Assembly: GCA_024229495.1 (NCBI GenBank)
Contig: JAAESJ010000500.1
Coordinates: forward strand, 1-57,059
Source: Verrucomicrobiaceae bacterium
GTDB taxonomy: Bacteria; Verrucomicrobiota; Verrucomicrobiia; Verrucomicrobiales; DEV007
Direction: 5' to 3'
Length of the DNA: 57,059 nucleotides
Shown here: in pieces, positions 25,966-35,131 of the stretch
Layout of the letters: each line of letters begins with the position of its first letter
How positions within the stretch are numbered: the stretch's first letter is position 1
The notes under the pieces: model-generated
Seen by the model: only the letters and a program-made list of their open reading frames with translations
Database searches by the model: none
Told to the model about the DNA's origin: nothing
Made by a program: the position numbers and the translations under genes

Positions 25966-26799
25966 ATGACTGTCACAAGATTTGCCCCGAGTCCCACCGG
26001 CAGGTTACATCTTGGACATGCCTATAGTGCTCTTTTTGCCGAGGCGGCGGCAAAAGAACAAGGTGGAGATTTTCTTCTGAGGATTGAGGATATTGATGCC
26101 ACTCGGTGCAGGGCTGAGTTTACGGAAGGCATTATTAATGATCTCTCCTGGTTGGGGATACAGTGGTCTGCCGAGGTAGTATGCCAGTCAGGGCGTCTCG
26201 ATTGCTATTCGGCGGCCCTCGAAAAGCTCAGTAATGAAGGGTTGCTTTACCCTTGTTTCTGTACCCGCAGGGATATTGCGATGGAAATCGCTGCAGCCGG
26301 AGGTGCGCCGCACCATCAAGAGGAGGTTGTTTATCCCGGTATATGCCGAAGGCTTCCCGAGGAGTTGCGTCTGGAAAGAATGGCGACCGGCGAGGCATAT
26401 GCCTTGCGGCTTGATAGCGCGAAGGCACTTGAGAGGGCTGGAGGATTGCATTGGAGTGACTTGGTTTTGGGCGAGCAAGCTGTCTCCATGGCGAAGTTTG
26501 GTGATGTTGTCCTTGCTCGCAAGGACATTGCCAACAGTTATCACCTTGCGGTGTGTGTTGACGATGCCGCACAGGGCGTGACTCTTGTCACGCGCGGGGA
26601 GGACCTGCTTGAAGTCACCCACATTCACCGGTTGCTGCAGCACTTACTTGACCTGCCGGTGCCAAAGTGGCATCACCATCGTCTGCTGAGGGATGAGGAA
26701 GGCAGGCGCTTAGCAAAGAGGCAAAATGGCCTGACGCTAAGTGCGATTCGTGAGTCGGGGACGGGTGCTGAAGAGGTGAGGCGGGAGTTGGGTTTTTGA
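25966..26799 (+). CDS. gluQ: Glutamyl-Q tRNA(Asp) synthetase
   Basis: A 277-residue truncated glutamyl-tRNA synthetase homologue that glutamylates queuosine in tRNA(Asp). Seen are the HIGH-type motif APSPTGRLHLGHAYSA, IEDIDATRC, the zinc-site pattern CFCTR...YPGICR, and LAKRQNG in place of KMSKS. There is no anticodon-binding domain, which separates it from GltX. ATG 25966 (MTVTRFAPSP) is the natural start; the upstream in-frame ATG at 25945 gives only a seven-residue extension. Confidence 0.93.
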   Translation: MTVTRFAPSPTGRLHLGHAYSALFAEAAAKEQGGDFLLRIEDIDATRCRAEFTEGIINDLSWLGIQWSAEVVCQSGRLDCYSAALEKLSNEGLLYPCFCTRRDIAMEIAAAGGAPHHQEEVVYPGICRRLPEELRLERMATGEAYALRLDSAKALERAGGLHWSDLVLGEQAVSMAKFGDVVLARKDIANSYHLAVCVDDAAQGVTLVTRGEDLLEVTHIHRLLQHLLDLPVPKWHHHRLLRDEEGRRLAKRQNGLTLSAIRESGTGAEEVRRELGF

Positions 26800-26929
26800 T
26801 CGGGGCAGCGTGTCGCGTTCCCATAGTGCTTATCCGGCTCAAAATTGATTTATTTTCTCTGAGAGGGGGTGAGCTTTTCTTTGCCAAAGCGGGGATCTCC
26901 GTTAGGATCAACATTGCCGATATTCTGCT

Positions 26930-27430
26930 ATGAGCCAAGACATCAAGATCACGATAAAGACCGGAAAAGGGGACATTGCCATTACTGTTTATGCCGGGGA
27001 CACCCCCGTCACTGCGGCAAATTTCCTGAACCTTGCCTCACGGGGCTTTTATGACGGGATTACATTTCATCGAGTGATTCCTAATTTCATGATCCAGGGA
27101 GGTGATCCCACCGGCACTGGGAGTGGTGGTCCGGGTTACCAATTTGAGGACGAGTGCCTCGCCAGCCTGAAGCATGACCGCCCGGGTATACTTTCAATGG
27201 CCAATGCAGGGCCTGGCACTAATGGTAGTCAGTTTTTCATAACGCATGTGCCTTGTTCGCATCTTGATGGAAACCACACGGTTTTTGGTCATGTGAGTTC
27301 TGGACAGGATGTCGTTGACTCAATAGAGGGTGGAGACAGTATTTCCGGGATTGAGATCCATGACTCCACGGAGGCTCTTTTCGAGGGTCAATCGGGTCGC
27401 ATTGAGGAGTGGAACCAAAAGCTGTCTTAA
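26930..27430 (+). CDS. Cyclophilin-type peptidyl-prolyl isomerase
   Basis: A 166-residue single-domain cyclophilin that speeds Xaa-Pro isomerisation. Core motifs are [37 protein letters not shown] and [12 protein letters not shown]. No signal peptide, so cytoplasmic. ATG at 26930. The Rieske gene starts 9 bp after its stop, so the two probably share a transcript. The 130-bp upstream gap contains a TCTCTGAGAGGGGGTGAG stretch but no riboswitch I can support. Confidence 0.94.
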   Translation: MSQDIKITIKTGKGDIAITVYAGDTPVTAANFLNLASRGFYDGITFHRVIPNFMIQGGDPTGTGSGGPGYQFEDECLASLKHDRPGILSMANAGPGTNGSQFFITHVPCSHLDGNHTVFGHVSSGQDVVDSIEGGDSISGIEIHDSTEALFEGQSGRIEEWNQKLS

Positions 27431-27439
27431 GGCGCAAGT

Positions 27440-27766
27440 GTGGTGGCTGGCAAGCTTCATGTTGTTTGCAGAAGTGATTCCCTTACTGAGGGAAGAGGGG
27501 AGAGTTTCACGGTAGAGGGAGTAAGGATTGCGGTTTTCAAGGTCGATGGTGAATTTTTCGCCATTGAAGACCGGTGCAGTCATGTGGACGCCCCTCTTGC
27601 GGGAGGCTATGTTCACCGTCGGGAAAAGTGTGTCATCTGTCCCTGGCACGGTGCAGAGTTTGACTTGAGGACAGGCAGGGTAATGGCTCCCCCTGCGTGT
27701 GAGGATATTCAATCCTATCCCGCGCTCGTTGAGAATGGGGAATTATCCGTTGAACTTCCCCTCTAG
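27440..27766 (+). CDS. Rieske [2Fe-2S] protein, NirD-like
   Basis: A 108-residue soluble Rieske ferredoxin. Cluster ligands are in DRCSHVDAPLAGG and CPWHGAEFDLRTG (C-x-H...C-x2-H). Length and sequence resemble the small subunit of assimilatory nitrite reductase or the ferredoxins of ring-hydroxylating dioxygenases; no large subunit is adjacent, so the partner is unknown. Start GTG 27440 (a second GTG follows at 27443). Its stop codon TAG overlaps the stop of the convergent antiporter gene in a shared CTAG. Confidence 0.87.
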   Translation: MVAGKLHVVCRSDSLTEGRGESFTVEGVRIAVFKVDGEFFAIEDRCSHVDAPLAGGYVHRREKCVICPWHGAEFDLRTGRVMAPPACEDIQSYPALVENGELSVELPL

Positions 27767-29013
27767 CCTTTGGAGCGGGATGAATTTTCCGGCTTTGGCA
27801 GGAAATAGCGCAAGGTTGTTCCCTGAATAGCAATACTGAAGATGACCACCATGTAGGTGGCCATGAGTAACAAATCGCGGGTTTCTCCCTTTGGAAGTGA
27901 GAGCGCCAGTGCCACCGAGATTCCTCCTCGCAGGCCTCCCCACGTGAGAGCTCGAATTACTCTCGGGGAAAATTCCCGGGATCGTTTCAGCAGCATTACA
28001 GGCAGGGCAACAGCTATCAATCGGACAGCAAGAATCAAGGGGATGGCCAATAAGCCAAAAATGAGGTAATCGCTCTGGAATTCGAGGGTGAGGACCTCAA
28101 GCCCGATCAGCAGGAAAAGCATGGCGTTGAGGATCTCGTCAATGAGTTCCCAGAACGTATCGAGATGTTTCTCGGTCTTGCGGGACATTGCCAGGGCGCG
28201 GGCCTGGTTTCCTATGATTAAACCGGCAACAACCATCGCCAGAGGGCCTGAGATATGAAGCCGATTGGCGAGTGAGTATCCTCCTGTCACAAGGGCCAGG
28301 GTAATGAGTATTTCGACCTGATAATTGTCGATTTGCTTGAGCATACTGAAGCCAATCAAACCGAGGACAAGCCCGAGAAGCAGTCCTCCCAGGATTTCCT
28401 GAGCAAAGAGTAATGAAATATTACCCAGTGTTGGTTGCATTTGGTCAGTGGCAACGGCAAGAAGGGACAGAAAGACAACTACCCCGACACCGTCGTTGAA
28501 GAGTGATTCCCCTGTGATTTTGGTTTCCAGTGATTTGGGTGCACCGGCTTTCTTCAGGATGCCGAGAACGGCAACAGGATCGGTTGGTGAGATCAGTGCG
28601 CCAAAGAGAAGGCAGTAAATATAGTCCGGAGTGATCCCCAGTAAATTTAGCAGCAACCAGCATGCGCTACCTGTGACGAAGGTGGAGAACACCACCCCGA
28701 CAGTGGCCAGGATGGCGATAATTATTTTCTGGTTGGCCAAGTCGCCAAGGTTTACGTGGAGTGCTCCTGCAAAGAGCAGGTAACTGAGCATGATTCCAAG
28801 CAGGGCCTCATCAAATTCAATACCGGATACAAATGCGGTGGCAGTTTCTGTAATCGCAGGACTGAACTTGCCGGCTGCGATGAGCAGCAACGAAAAGATC
28901 AGCCCGAGAAGCATCAGGCCGATGGTTGTTGGCAGTTTGATATAGCGGAAATTGACGTATCCGAATAATGCGGCAAGGACCAGGAGGACTGCTATAACGT
29001 CAAAGGCTGGCAT
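27763..29013 (-). CDS. Sodium/proton antiporter, CPA1 (NhaP) family
   Basis: A 416-residue membrane protein with about 12 helices. The ion-binding region reads LISPTDPVAVLGILKKAGAPK and GESLFNDGVGVVVFL, the FNDG motif of CPA1 exchangers. Another conserved block is RALTWGGLRGGISVALALSLP. There is no large cytoplasmic C-terminal domain. It would exchange cytoplasmic Na+ or K+ for H+, which fits a salt-exposed organism. Convergent with the Rieske gene. Confidence 0.93.
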   Translation of the reverse strand: MPAFDVIAVLLVLAALFGYVNFRYIKLPTTIGLMLLGLIFSLLLIAAGKFSPAITETATAFVSGIEFDEALLGIMLSYLLFAGALHVNLGDLANQKIIIAILATVGVVFSTFVTGSACWLLLNLLGITPDYIYCLLFGALISPTDPVAVLGILKKAGAPKSLETKITGESLFNDGVGVVVFLSLLAVATDQMQPTLGNISLLFAQEILGGLLLGLVLGLIGFSMLKQIDNYQVEILITLALVTGGYSLANRLHISGPLAMVVAGLIIGNQARALAMSRKTEKHLDTFWELIDEILNAMLFLLIGLEVLTLEFQSDYLIFGLLAIPLILAVRLIAVALPVMLLKRSREFSPRVIRALTWGGLRGGISVALALSLPKGETRDLLLMATYMVVIFSIAIQGTTLRYFLPKPENSSRSKG

Positions 29014-29130
29014 AAAAACTGAAAAAAAGCTTAATTAAGGGCTAAGCCAAGATTCCCGGTGGTCAAGGGGCACTGCAGGGTGTTAAAGTGCGCCCGCCTT
29101 TGCGCTATTGTTTGAAACTGCCATAAATCG

Positions 29131-31680
29131 ATGAGTGAACGTTATCAGATCCAGAAGAAAATCGGCCAGGGGGGGCTGGGCGCGGTGTATCGCGCGGTTG
29201 ATACTCAGCTAAAGCGGGAGGTGGCGCTTAAGCGTTTATTGCCTCCCGAGGACAGTGAAGCTTCGCAGTTTAGCAGTGATACTGCCGAGCAGTTGCTCAA
29301 GGAGGCTACTACCCTTTCAGCACTTCAGCATCCCAACATCGTCACGATTTACGATGTGGGAAAGGATGATAAAGGGGCTTTTGTTGTCATGGAGTTGCTC
29401 AAGGGGGAGACATTTGATAACACGGTTGAGCGAGGTGCATTAACTGAAAAGGATTTCCGCAATGTGGTGTTGCAGACAATGGAGGCGCTGGCTGCCGCCC
29501 ATCACGCAGGAGTTGTCCACCGGGATTTGAAACCCAGTAACCTGATGGTTAACTGGCTTCCAAGTGGCAAGTTTCAAATCAAGGTTCTTGATTTTGGTCT
29601 GGCGAAATTTAGCAAGCAGCCAGCTGCCCAGACCATTGACCAGGGCGATGCAATCCTGGGATCCATTTATTTCATGGCGCCTGAGCAATTTGAACGCGCC
29701 CCGCTTGATGCGCGTACTGATTTGTATTCAATGGGGGCGCTTTATCATTATTGCCTGACGGGTAAGTATCCCTTTGATGGGGATAGTGCACCTCAGGTAA
29801 TGGCGGCACACCTTCAGCACAGGGTTACTCCGCTGGGCAATTTGCGTCCGGATTTGCCTGCATGGATGGGTGATTGGGTAATGCAACTGATCAGCCTCTC
29901 TCCTGCTGATCGTCCTTCCAGTGCTCAGGATGCGCTTGAGAGATTTCATGCGTTTGAGTCGATAGACATCGACAATGATATACGAGGGGCGGCGCAGGCC
30001 GGAACGGGGAGCGTCGTTAGTCCGGTGCTGACAGGTGCACCTGCTCAGCCTGTCGTTCCCAAACCTGCGGTAATCGTTGGGGGCGCCCAGACAGCGCCCT
30101 TAACCAGCATGCCCAGTGGAGAAATTCCCAAGGCACAGCTTACCGGCCCCCTGATGGGTGAAGGTGAAGGGATGCAGTCTGAGCCCCGGGCTTCACGCAG
30201 GTTGCCGCTTCCATTGTGGGCAATGATCACCATTCCTGTGATGCTGCTGGCTCTTGTTGTGGTGGTGATGCAGAAGAAGGCAGCGAAGGAGAAAAAAGAT
30301 ATGCGGGATGCTCGCATTGCCGCTTTCAATATCTCCGAGGAACCGAGAGGCACGGCAGAGGACGTTGATATCTTCATCGAATTTATCCAGGAACAGGAGA
30401 AGAAGGGCAGTGATGCAGGCGACAATAACGTGAGTGCTGCATTGACTACGCTTCAAAGACTCAAGGGCAATGGGGTTGAACAGGCGATTCTGGAGAAATT
30501 GCCAAAGGTTTCACCCATGATACAGGCGGGGTTAATCAGTATCATTGCGGCACGGGGAGATTCCTCGGCAGTGCCAACCCTCATCAGATATATCAATGCG
30601 AAGGATAGCAGTGTCAGTGACATTGCTATCTATGCCCTTGGTGAACTGGGTAACCTTGACAATGTCACGCTGCTGGTCACAGCACTCGAGGATCCTGTTT
30701 CTGAGGGCATTCGTAATGCTCTTGTGAATGCGATTATCAGGATTTCCCAGAAGATTGTTGATACGGAGAAGCGAAGTATCGCGATTCGGGATGCATTGAA
30801 AGGTGCTCCGTCAATGAGTGATTTGCGTATGAACTTGCTCTATATTCTGGGCCATCTTGGTGGTGATGGTGCGTGGGATGAACTAAAGAAGGTCCTTTCC
30901 GGAAGCAACATTGCCGCCCGCAAGGAGGCATTAAAAGGGCTTGGATCCTGGCCGGATGGCAGGCCTGCTGATGCTGTTTACAGGATTGCCAGGAATCAAG
31001 ATGAAGACAAAGTCATACAGGCACTTGCCCTGCGCACTTATACTTTTCTTCTCGGCAATACATCGGATTTGCCTGATGAGAAGAAGGTTGAAAGGATTGG
31101 TGAGTTGTTAGCCCTTGAGGGAGGCAGTAGCCGCAGGGGAAAGCCGGACCTTGTTGGCGTCCTTTCAACGTTGGCCTCTACGGAGGCGAAGGTGCTGGCG
31201 GACTCATTGAGCGAGAACGCTTCTCTTGCCGCTTATGGGAAGATGGCATCCAAAGAGATTTCCACCAGCCTTGCAAAGGTGGTTGCGCAAGCAAATAGTC
31301 ATGTCTCGCTTGATTCGGAACGGGCGTTGGTCTTTGGCGAAGGAGGCTTTGAGTATGAGAGGAGTGCCGGCGCTATCATTGGCTGGACGAATCCTGGTTA
31401 CTATGTTGCATGGCCGGTAAAGTTTAAAGATCCCGGGAAATACTCTGTCCTTGTCAATGCAGCCATTCCCGAGGGCGGAGGTGGTGCATTTGAGGTAAAA
31501 TTGGCAGGTGTTGTGAATGCGGCGAAGACAGGGGATAGTGACAAGTTCCAGGAGATACCGGCAGGCAGTGTGGAAATCAAGGAGGCTGGCACTTATCGCC
31601 TGCTGGTCATCGGGGTGAATATCAGTGAGCAGGACAACCAACTCATGCACCTGCGTGGAGTCACCCTGAAGGCTGAATGA
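29131..31680 (+). CDS. Receptor-like Ser/Thr kinase with HEAT repeats
   Basis: An 849-residue protein. Residues 1-275 are a Hanks-type kinase: glycine loop GQGGLGAVY, Lys34 in VALKRL, His130-Asp132 in HRDLKPSN, DFG at Asp154 and MAPEQF. A Pro/Ala-rich juxtamembrane stretch leads to one transmembrane helix near residues 357-380 (PLWAMITIPVMLLALVVVV). Outside lie HEAT-like repeats (PTLIRYINAKDSSVSDIAIYALGELG) to about residue 690. A C-terminal beta domain of about 115 residues (GYYVAWPVKFKDPGKYSV) resembles sugar-binding CBM6-type modules. All kinase residues are present, so it should be active. Confidence 0.9.
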   Translation: MSERYQIQKKIGQGGLGAVYRAVDTQLKREVALKRLLPPEDSEASQFSSDTAEQLLKEATTLSALQHPNIVTIYDVGKDDKGAFVVMELLKGETFDNTVERGALTEKDFRNVVLQTMEALAAAHHAGVVHRDLKPSNLMVNWLPSGKFQIKVLDFGLAKFSKQPAAQTIDQGDAILGSIYFMAPEQFERAPLDARTDLYSMGALYHYCLTGKYPFDGDSAPQVMAAHLQHRVTPLGNLRPDLPAWMGDWVMQLISLSPADRPSSAQDALERFHAFESIDIDNDIRGAAQAGTGSVVSPVLTGAPAQPVVPKPAVIVGGAQTAPLTSMPSGEIPKAQLTGPLMGEGEGMQSEPRASRRLPLPLWAMITIPVMLLALVVVVMQKKAAKEKKDMRDARIAAFNISEEPRGTAEDVDIFIEFIQEQEKKGSDAGDNNVSAALTTLQRLKGNGVEQAILEKLPKVSPMIQAGLISIIAARGDSSAVPTLIRYINAKDSSVSDIAIYALGELGNLDNVTLLVTALEDPVSEGIRNALVNAIIRISQKIVDTEKRSIAIRDALKGAPSMSDLRMNLLYILGHLGGDGAWDELKKVLSGSNIAARKEALKGLGSWPDGRPADAVYRIARNQDEDKVIQALALRTYTFLLGNTSDLPDEKKVERIGELLALEGGSSRRGKPDLVGVLSTLASTEAKVLADSLSENASLAAYGKMASKEISTSLAKVVAQANSHVSLDSERALVFGEGGFEYERSAGAIIGWTNPGYYVAWPVKFKDPGKYSVLVNAAIPEGGGGAFEVKLAGVVNAAKTGDSDKFQEIPAGSVEIKEAGTYRLLVIGVNISEQDNQLMHLRGVTLKAE

Positions 31681-31694
31681 TTCTGTCCTCTTGT

Positions 31695-32129
31695 TTATCG
31701 GCGCTCTCGTTCCCAGGAAGACACTTTCCCGCCCTTGAATTCAACCACAGCTGCGGTGTAGGGAACGTGCTCGATGGTTGGCCCGAATTCGTAGAAGGGA
31801 CCGTAGTAACCATGGTGGCCGTGGTTCAATCCAATATGGATGTCCTGGCGAACGACTGACATATGCCTAGTGTATCGCCATTTCTCATATTGCATGCCAT
31901 CACGCGTGATCTCCTTGATGGCGGCCGGACGCCCCCATGAGAGATAGACGGCATCCATATCCATGCCCTCAAGCAGCCTGCCTTGTTCCACTGCCTTTTT
32001 TTGCGGTCCGGAAAGCGCGGCATACATTGCGGGATTACGATCGATCCTGTCCTGCATCGTTTGTGTGCAGTTGCAGAGAAGCAGGCAGGCGGTGAGGCAA
32101 ATGGCGAAAAAAGGAAAGGGAATTTTCAT
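31695..32129 (-). CDS. Small lipoprotein, unknown function
   Basis: A 144-residue protein with a lipoprotein-type signal: LTAC (Cys15) fits the lipobox, with LLCNC (Cys21) as alternative. The mature part has a helical segment followed by AVYLSWGRPAAIKEIT, which recalls the small SmpA/OmlA (BamE-like) fold, then a His/Gly/Tyr-rich stretch (GLNHGHHGYYGPFYEFG). Assignment to that fold is tentative. Convergent with the kinase gene, 14 bp apart. Confidence 0.75.
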   Translation of the reverse strand: MKIPFPFFAICLTACLLLCNCTQTMQDRIDRNPAMYAALSGPQKKAVEQGRLLEGMDMDAVYLSWGRPAAIKEITRDGMQYEKWRYTRHMSVVRQDIHIGLNHGHHGYYGPFYEFGPTIEHVPYTAAVVEFKGGKVSSWERERR

Positions 32130-32196
32130 GGTGGCGAAAATTGTAAAATTAGTTCAATTATACCTGATAAAGGGCGGTTAACAACCATCCAGAAAG

Positions 32197-33198
32197 ATGC
32201 AAGATAAACACGGACATAGAATTTCCTACCTGCGGATTTCCATTACCGACCGCTGTAATGAGCGTTGCGGGTATTGCATGCCGGCAGAGTTGCAGGAGTG
32301 GCTGCCAAGGGAGGGTGTGCTCACCTATGAGGAGATCCTGCGAATCGCTGACGTTGCAGCGGGGATTGGAATCACAAAGGTTCGGGTGACCGGAGGAGAA
32401 CCGCTGACACGGCGGGACGTCATTCCTTTCCTGGAGAGGTTATGCTCCCTTAAGGGGATTAGCGAGGTGGGGGTATCAACCAATGGCACCTTGTTGTCTA
32501 AAGCCGCGCCCGGATTTATCACGACTGCGGACGCTTTGGTTGCCGCAGGGGTGCGAAGCGTGAACATTTCCCTTGATACGCTTGATCCCTCTGCATATGC
32601 CGTAACAACCGGGCGAGATTACTTTGATCGTGTCATTTCGGGAATTGATGCTGCACGGCAAGCGGGGTTTGAGCGTATCAAGATCAATGCTGTGCTCATG
32701 CGCGGTCGTAGCGAGGAGCAATTACTGCCTCTTGTTGACTTTGCCCATGATAATGGATTACTTCTGCGCTTCATCGAGTTGATGCCGGTGAGTAGTGGTG
32801 ATGTTTTGAGCGAGTCCAGTTTTCTTCCTGTTGCAGAGGCTCGACGTTGCATTGAAGAGAATTTAGGTGCTCTGGATCCCAGGGCTGACTTCAGGACAAA
32901 TGGCCCTGCCAGTTATTTTTCTGTTCCCGGCAGAGATCAACTGTTGGGCTTTATCGGGGCCATGACCAACCTGCATTTTTGTGAGACATGCAACAAGTTG
33001 CGCCTGACATGTGATGGTAAATTGAGGCCCTGCCTTGGCAGTCACCTTGAGTTTGACCTGATGAAGGAGATTCGCAGTGGTGCTAGTGACCAGGGAATTA
33101 TCGATTTTATCGAGCAGGTGGTGGAGCGAAAACCCATGGAACATGACTTCAGAAACCACTACTTTCCGGGGAGGAAGATGATCGCCATTGGAGGATAA
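32197..33198 (+). CDS. moaA: GTP 3',8-cyclase MoaA
   Basis: Radical SAM enzyme for the first step of molybdenum cofactor synthesis, acting with MoaC to give cyclic pyranopterin monophosphate. The SAM cluster motif is CNERCGYC; the C-terminal cluster is CETCNKLRLTCDGKLRPC. VTGGEPLTRRDV and the C-terminal Gly-Gly needed for activity (MIAIGG) are present. 333 residues, full length. A weak AGAAAG precedes ATG 32197. First gene of moaA-moaC-mogA. Confidence 0.96.
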   Translation: MQDKHGHRISYLRISITDRCNERCGYCMPAELQEWLPREGVLTYEEILRIADVAAGIGITKVRVTGGEPLTRRDVIPFLERLCSLKGISEVGVSTNGTLLSKAAPGFITTADALVAAGVRSVNISLDTLDPSAYAVTTGRDYFDRVISGIDAARQAGFERIKINAVLMRGRSEEQLLPLVDFAHDNGLLLRFIELMPVSSGDVLSESSFLPVAEARRCIEENLGALDPRADFRTNGPASYFSVPGRDQLLGFIGAMTNLHFCETCNKLRLTCDGKLRPCLGSHLEFDLMKEIRSGASDQGIIDFIEQVVERKPMEHDFRNHYFPGRKMIAIGG

Positions 33199-33204
33199 AC
33201 AATC

Positions 33205-33660
33205 ATGGGAGAACTATCGCACGTAAAGCCTGACGGGAGCATATCAATGGTCGATGTTTCAGCAAAGCCTGATGAGGTCCGCGTGGCCACTGCACGGGGG
33301 TTTGTCAGGATGAGTCGAGAGACATTGAAATTGGTGCGAGAGAACGGCATCAAGAAAGGTGATGTTCTCAGCATTGCCAAGATTGCCGGTATCAGTGCGG
33401 CAAAACAGACGTCGTCACTGATACCACTATGCCATCCGTTGTCCCTGTCCCATATTCAGGTTGATTGTGAACTTCAGGAGGAGGGGGTTGAAGTGTTTTC
33501 TGCTGTAAGGACAACCGGTAAGACGGGAGTCGAGATGGAGGCCCTGGCGGGGGTTAGCGTTGCGGCCCTGACCCTCTATGACATGTGCAAGGCAGTTGAT
33601 AAGGCAATGGTTATTGAGGGCATAGCCGTTGTTTCCAAGGAAAAAACAGAAAAACAATGA
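33205..33660 (+). CDS. moaC: Cyclic pyranopterin monophosphate synthase MoaC
   Basis: A 151-residue enzyme that converts the MoaA product to cyclic pyranopterin monophosphate. Conserved motifs are VDVSAKP at the N-terminus, PLCHPLSLSHI, and the catalytic region TGVEMEALAGVSVAALTLYDMCKA with KAMVIEGI. It begins 6 bp after moaA and its stop overlaps the start of the next gene by 4 bp (ATGA). Confidence 0.96.
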   Translation: MGELSHVKPDGSISMVDVSAKPDEVRVATARGFVRMSRETLKLVRENGIKKGDVLSIAKIAGISAAKQTSSLIPLCHPLSLSHIQVDCELQEEGVEVFSAVRTTGKTGVEMEALAGVSVAALTLYDMCKAVDKAMVIEGIAVVSKEKTEKQ

Positions 33661-34133
33661 ACGTGGGAATTATTACCGTTTCTGACCGTGCGGCGGCAGG
33701 TGAATACGAAGATCAGGGGGGACCGGCCTTAATAAGCGAGGCAACCCGGCGAGGATGGCGAGTGGTTGCCGATGCGCTTGTTGCTGATGAAAAAGTCGCG
33801 ATTCAAGAGGCAATTCATTCATTCTCCGCTCAGGGATGCGGCCTTATTTTAACTACCGGGGGCACCGGAATTGCCCATCGCGATGTTACCCCCGAGGCGG
33901 TGCGGGAAATCATGCGCGTTGAAATTCCCGGGTTCGGCGAACTGATGCGCATGCGCAGTGTGGAGATTACCCCAAATGCAATCCTCTCGCGCGGTTTGGC
34001 GGCAGTGGTGGAGAATTCCCTGGTTATAACCCTCCCCGGTAAACCCAAGGGGGCAGTGGAGTGCCTGGGATTTGTGGAGGGGGCATTGGAACACGCGGTA
34101 AAATTGTGTGTTGGAGAACCTACTTCATGTTGA
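33657..34133 (+). CDS. mogA: Molybdopterin adenylyltransferase MogA/MoaB family
   Basis: A 158-residue protein of the MoaB/MogA fold that adenylates molybdopterin before metal insertion. Motifs are ITVSDRAAAGEYEDQGGP, LILTTGGTGIAHRDVTPEA and ITLPGKPKGAVECL. Family members differ little at this length; MogA is the better name given the operon with moaA and moaC. Coupled to moaC by ATGA. A user of the cofactor is not evident in this window, since the ActB domain does not bind it. Confidence 0.88.
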   Translation: MNVGIITVSDRAAAGEYEDQGGPALISEATRRGWRVVADALVADEKVAIQEAIHSFSAQGCGLILTTGGTGIAHRDVTPEAVREIMRVEIPGFGELMRMRSVEITPNAILSRGLAAVVENSLVITLPGKPKGAVECLGFVEGALEHAVKLCVGEPTSC

Positions 34134-34152
34134 GGTGTTTTCGCAATCCGGA

Positions 34153-34848
34153 TCAATCATCCCTGAGTTGCCTTGCCATTACTTTACCTGCGATCCGGCT
34201 GATTAAAACGGTCACGACAAGTGTGGCTATAATGCCAATGCAAAGCAGGGTCCACTCCATTGCGCTCTTTTCGTGTTGAGTGTCTATTGCGCCCAGTGAT
34301 CCAAGGTATACATAGGCGAATGTTCCCGGCATCATGCCGATCCATGAGGCTATCACATAGTGGGTGAACCGGACGTGTGTCAGGCTGAGAAAATAGTTGA
34401 GTATGGTATAGGGGATCATTGGGCTGAGCCTTGACAACCCGACAATTTTCCATCCATCGCGGTCAATGGCGGCTTTGATTCCAGCCATGCGAGAGTTGTC
34501 AGCGATTTTTTTCCAAATCCAGTCACGCGCCAGATGGCGACCCACCAGGAATGCGGTAGATGCGGCAAGTGTGGATGCCAGCGAAACCAGGAGAAAGCCT
34601 TTCCACAGGCCGAAGGTGGCACCGGCTCCGAGTGTGAGGATTGGGCCGGGAATCAGGATTACTGTGGCTGCCACATAGACAAGGGTGAAGAGCAAGGCGC
34701 CCCAGTATCCAAGGGAGCGGATACTGCTCATCATTTCCTGAAGTTGGCTATTAATGTCCGGGGTCAGAATGGCCCAGATTGTGAGGGTCGCGAGAATGAT
34801 GATAATTAACCATTTCAGGGAGAATGTTTTCCGGGGGGGGCTGGACAT
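34153..34848 (-). CDS. TVP38/TMEM64 (VTT domain) membrane protein
   Basis: A protein of about 231 residues with a VTT domain: LIPGPILTLGAGATFG and STLAASTAFLVGRHLARDW, then GLSRLSPMIPYTILNYFLSLT. About six hydrophobic segments. The family is related to DedA and probably moves lipids or other solutes across the membrane; the substrate is not known here. ATG 34848 (MSSPPRK) is chosen; a TTG at 34935 would add 29 residues without conserved features. Confidence 0.85.
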   Translation of the reverse strand: MSSPPRKTFSLKWLIIIILATLTIWAILTPDINSQLQEMMSSIRSLGYWGALLFTLVYVAATVILIPGPILTLGAGATFGLWKGFLLVSLASTLAASTAFLVGRHLARDWIWKKIADNSRMAGIKAAIDRDGWKIVGLSRLSPMIPYTILNYFLSLTHVRFTHYVIASWIGMMPGTFAYVYLGSLGAIDTQHEKSAMEWTLLCIGIIATLVVTVLISRIAGKVMARQLRDD

Positions 34849-34918
34849 TCTCAGCGTTGCTTTAGGTGTTTGCGTTCTCCTGACCGCAGAAGAAGAGGTA
34901 ACCGGTGAGAGACATTGA

Positions 34919-35131
34919 ATGATATTTGCGGGCAATCCTGCCTTTGCTCAAGGTTGTTCACGTTGCGGCATGTTTTTCAAGGTATTAAATTCCCGGTGTT
35001 CTTTGCTTTTTCAGGCTCAGGTTGAACCCGGGGTTATTGAGCGGTGGGTAGAGGCCGGTGGCAGCGAAAAATTGGATTCTCCATCCCGAATGGCTTTGCT
35101 GCCAGCGTTAAGGGGTCATAGTGTTGCTTGA
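34919..35131 (+). CDS. Possible small ORF ahead of the PhoD-like gene
   Basis: A 70-codon frame with ATG at 34919 whose TGA overlaps the proposed PhoD-like start (TGATG), a junction used by several real gene pairs here. It has a Cys pair (QGCSRCGMFF) and no clear hydrophobic segment or family. Length and composition alone do not prove a gene; it may be a chance frame in the divergent intergenic region. Confidence 0.22.
   Translation: MIFAGNPAFAQGCSRCGMFFKVLNSRCSLLFQAQVEPGVIERWVEAGGSEKLDSPSRMALLPALRGHSVA

Noticed and set aside
26850-26880. TCTCTGAGAGGGGGTGAG upstream of the cyclophilin, recalling a TPP riboswitch
   Set aside because: The second conserved TPP element (TGAACCTGAT-like) is missing and the downstream gene has no link to thiamine.
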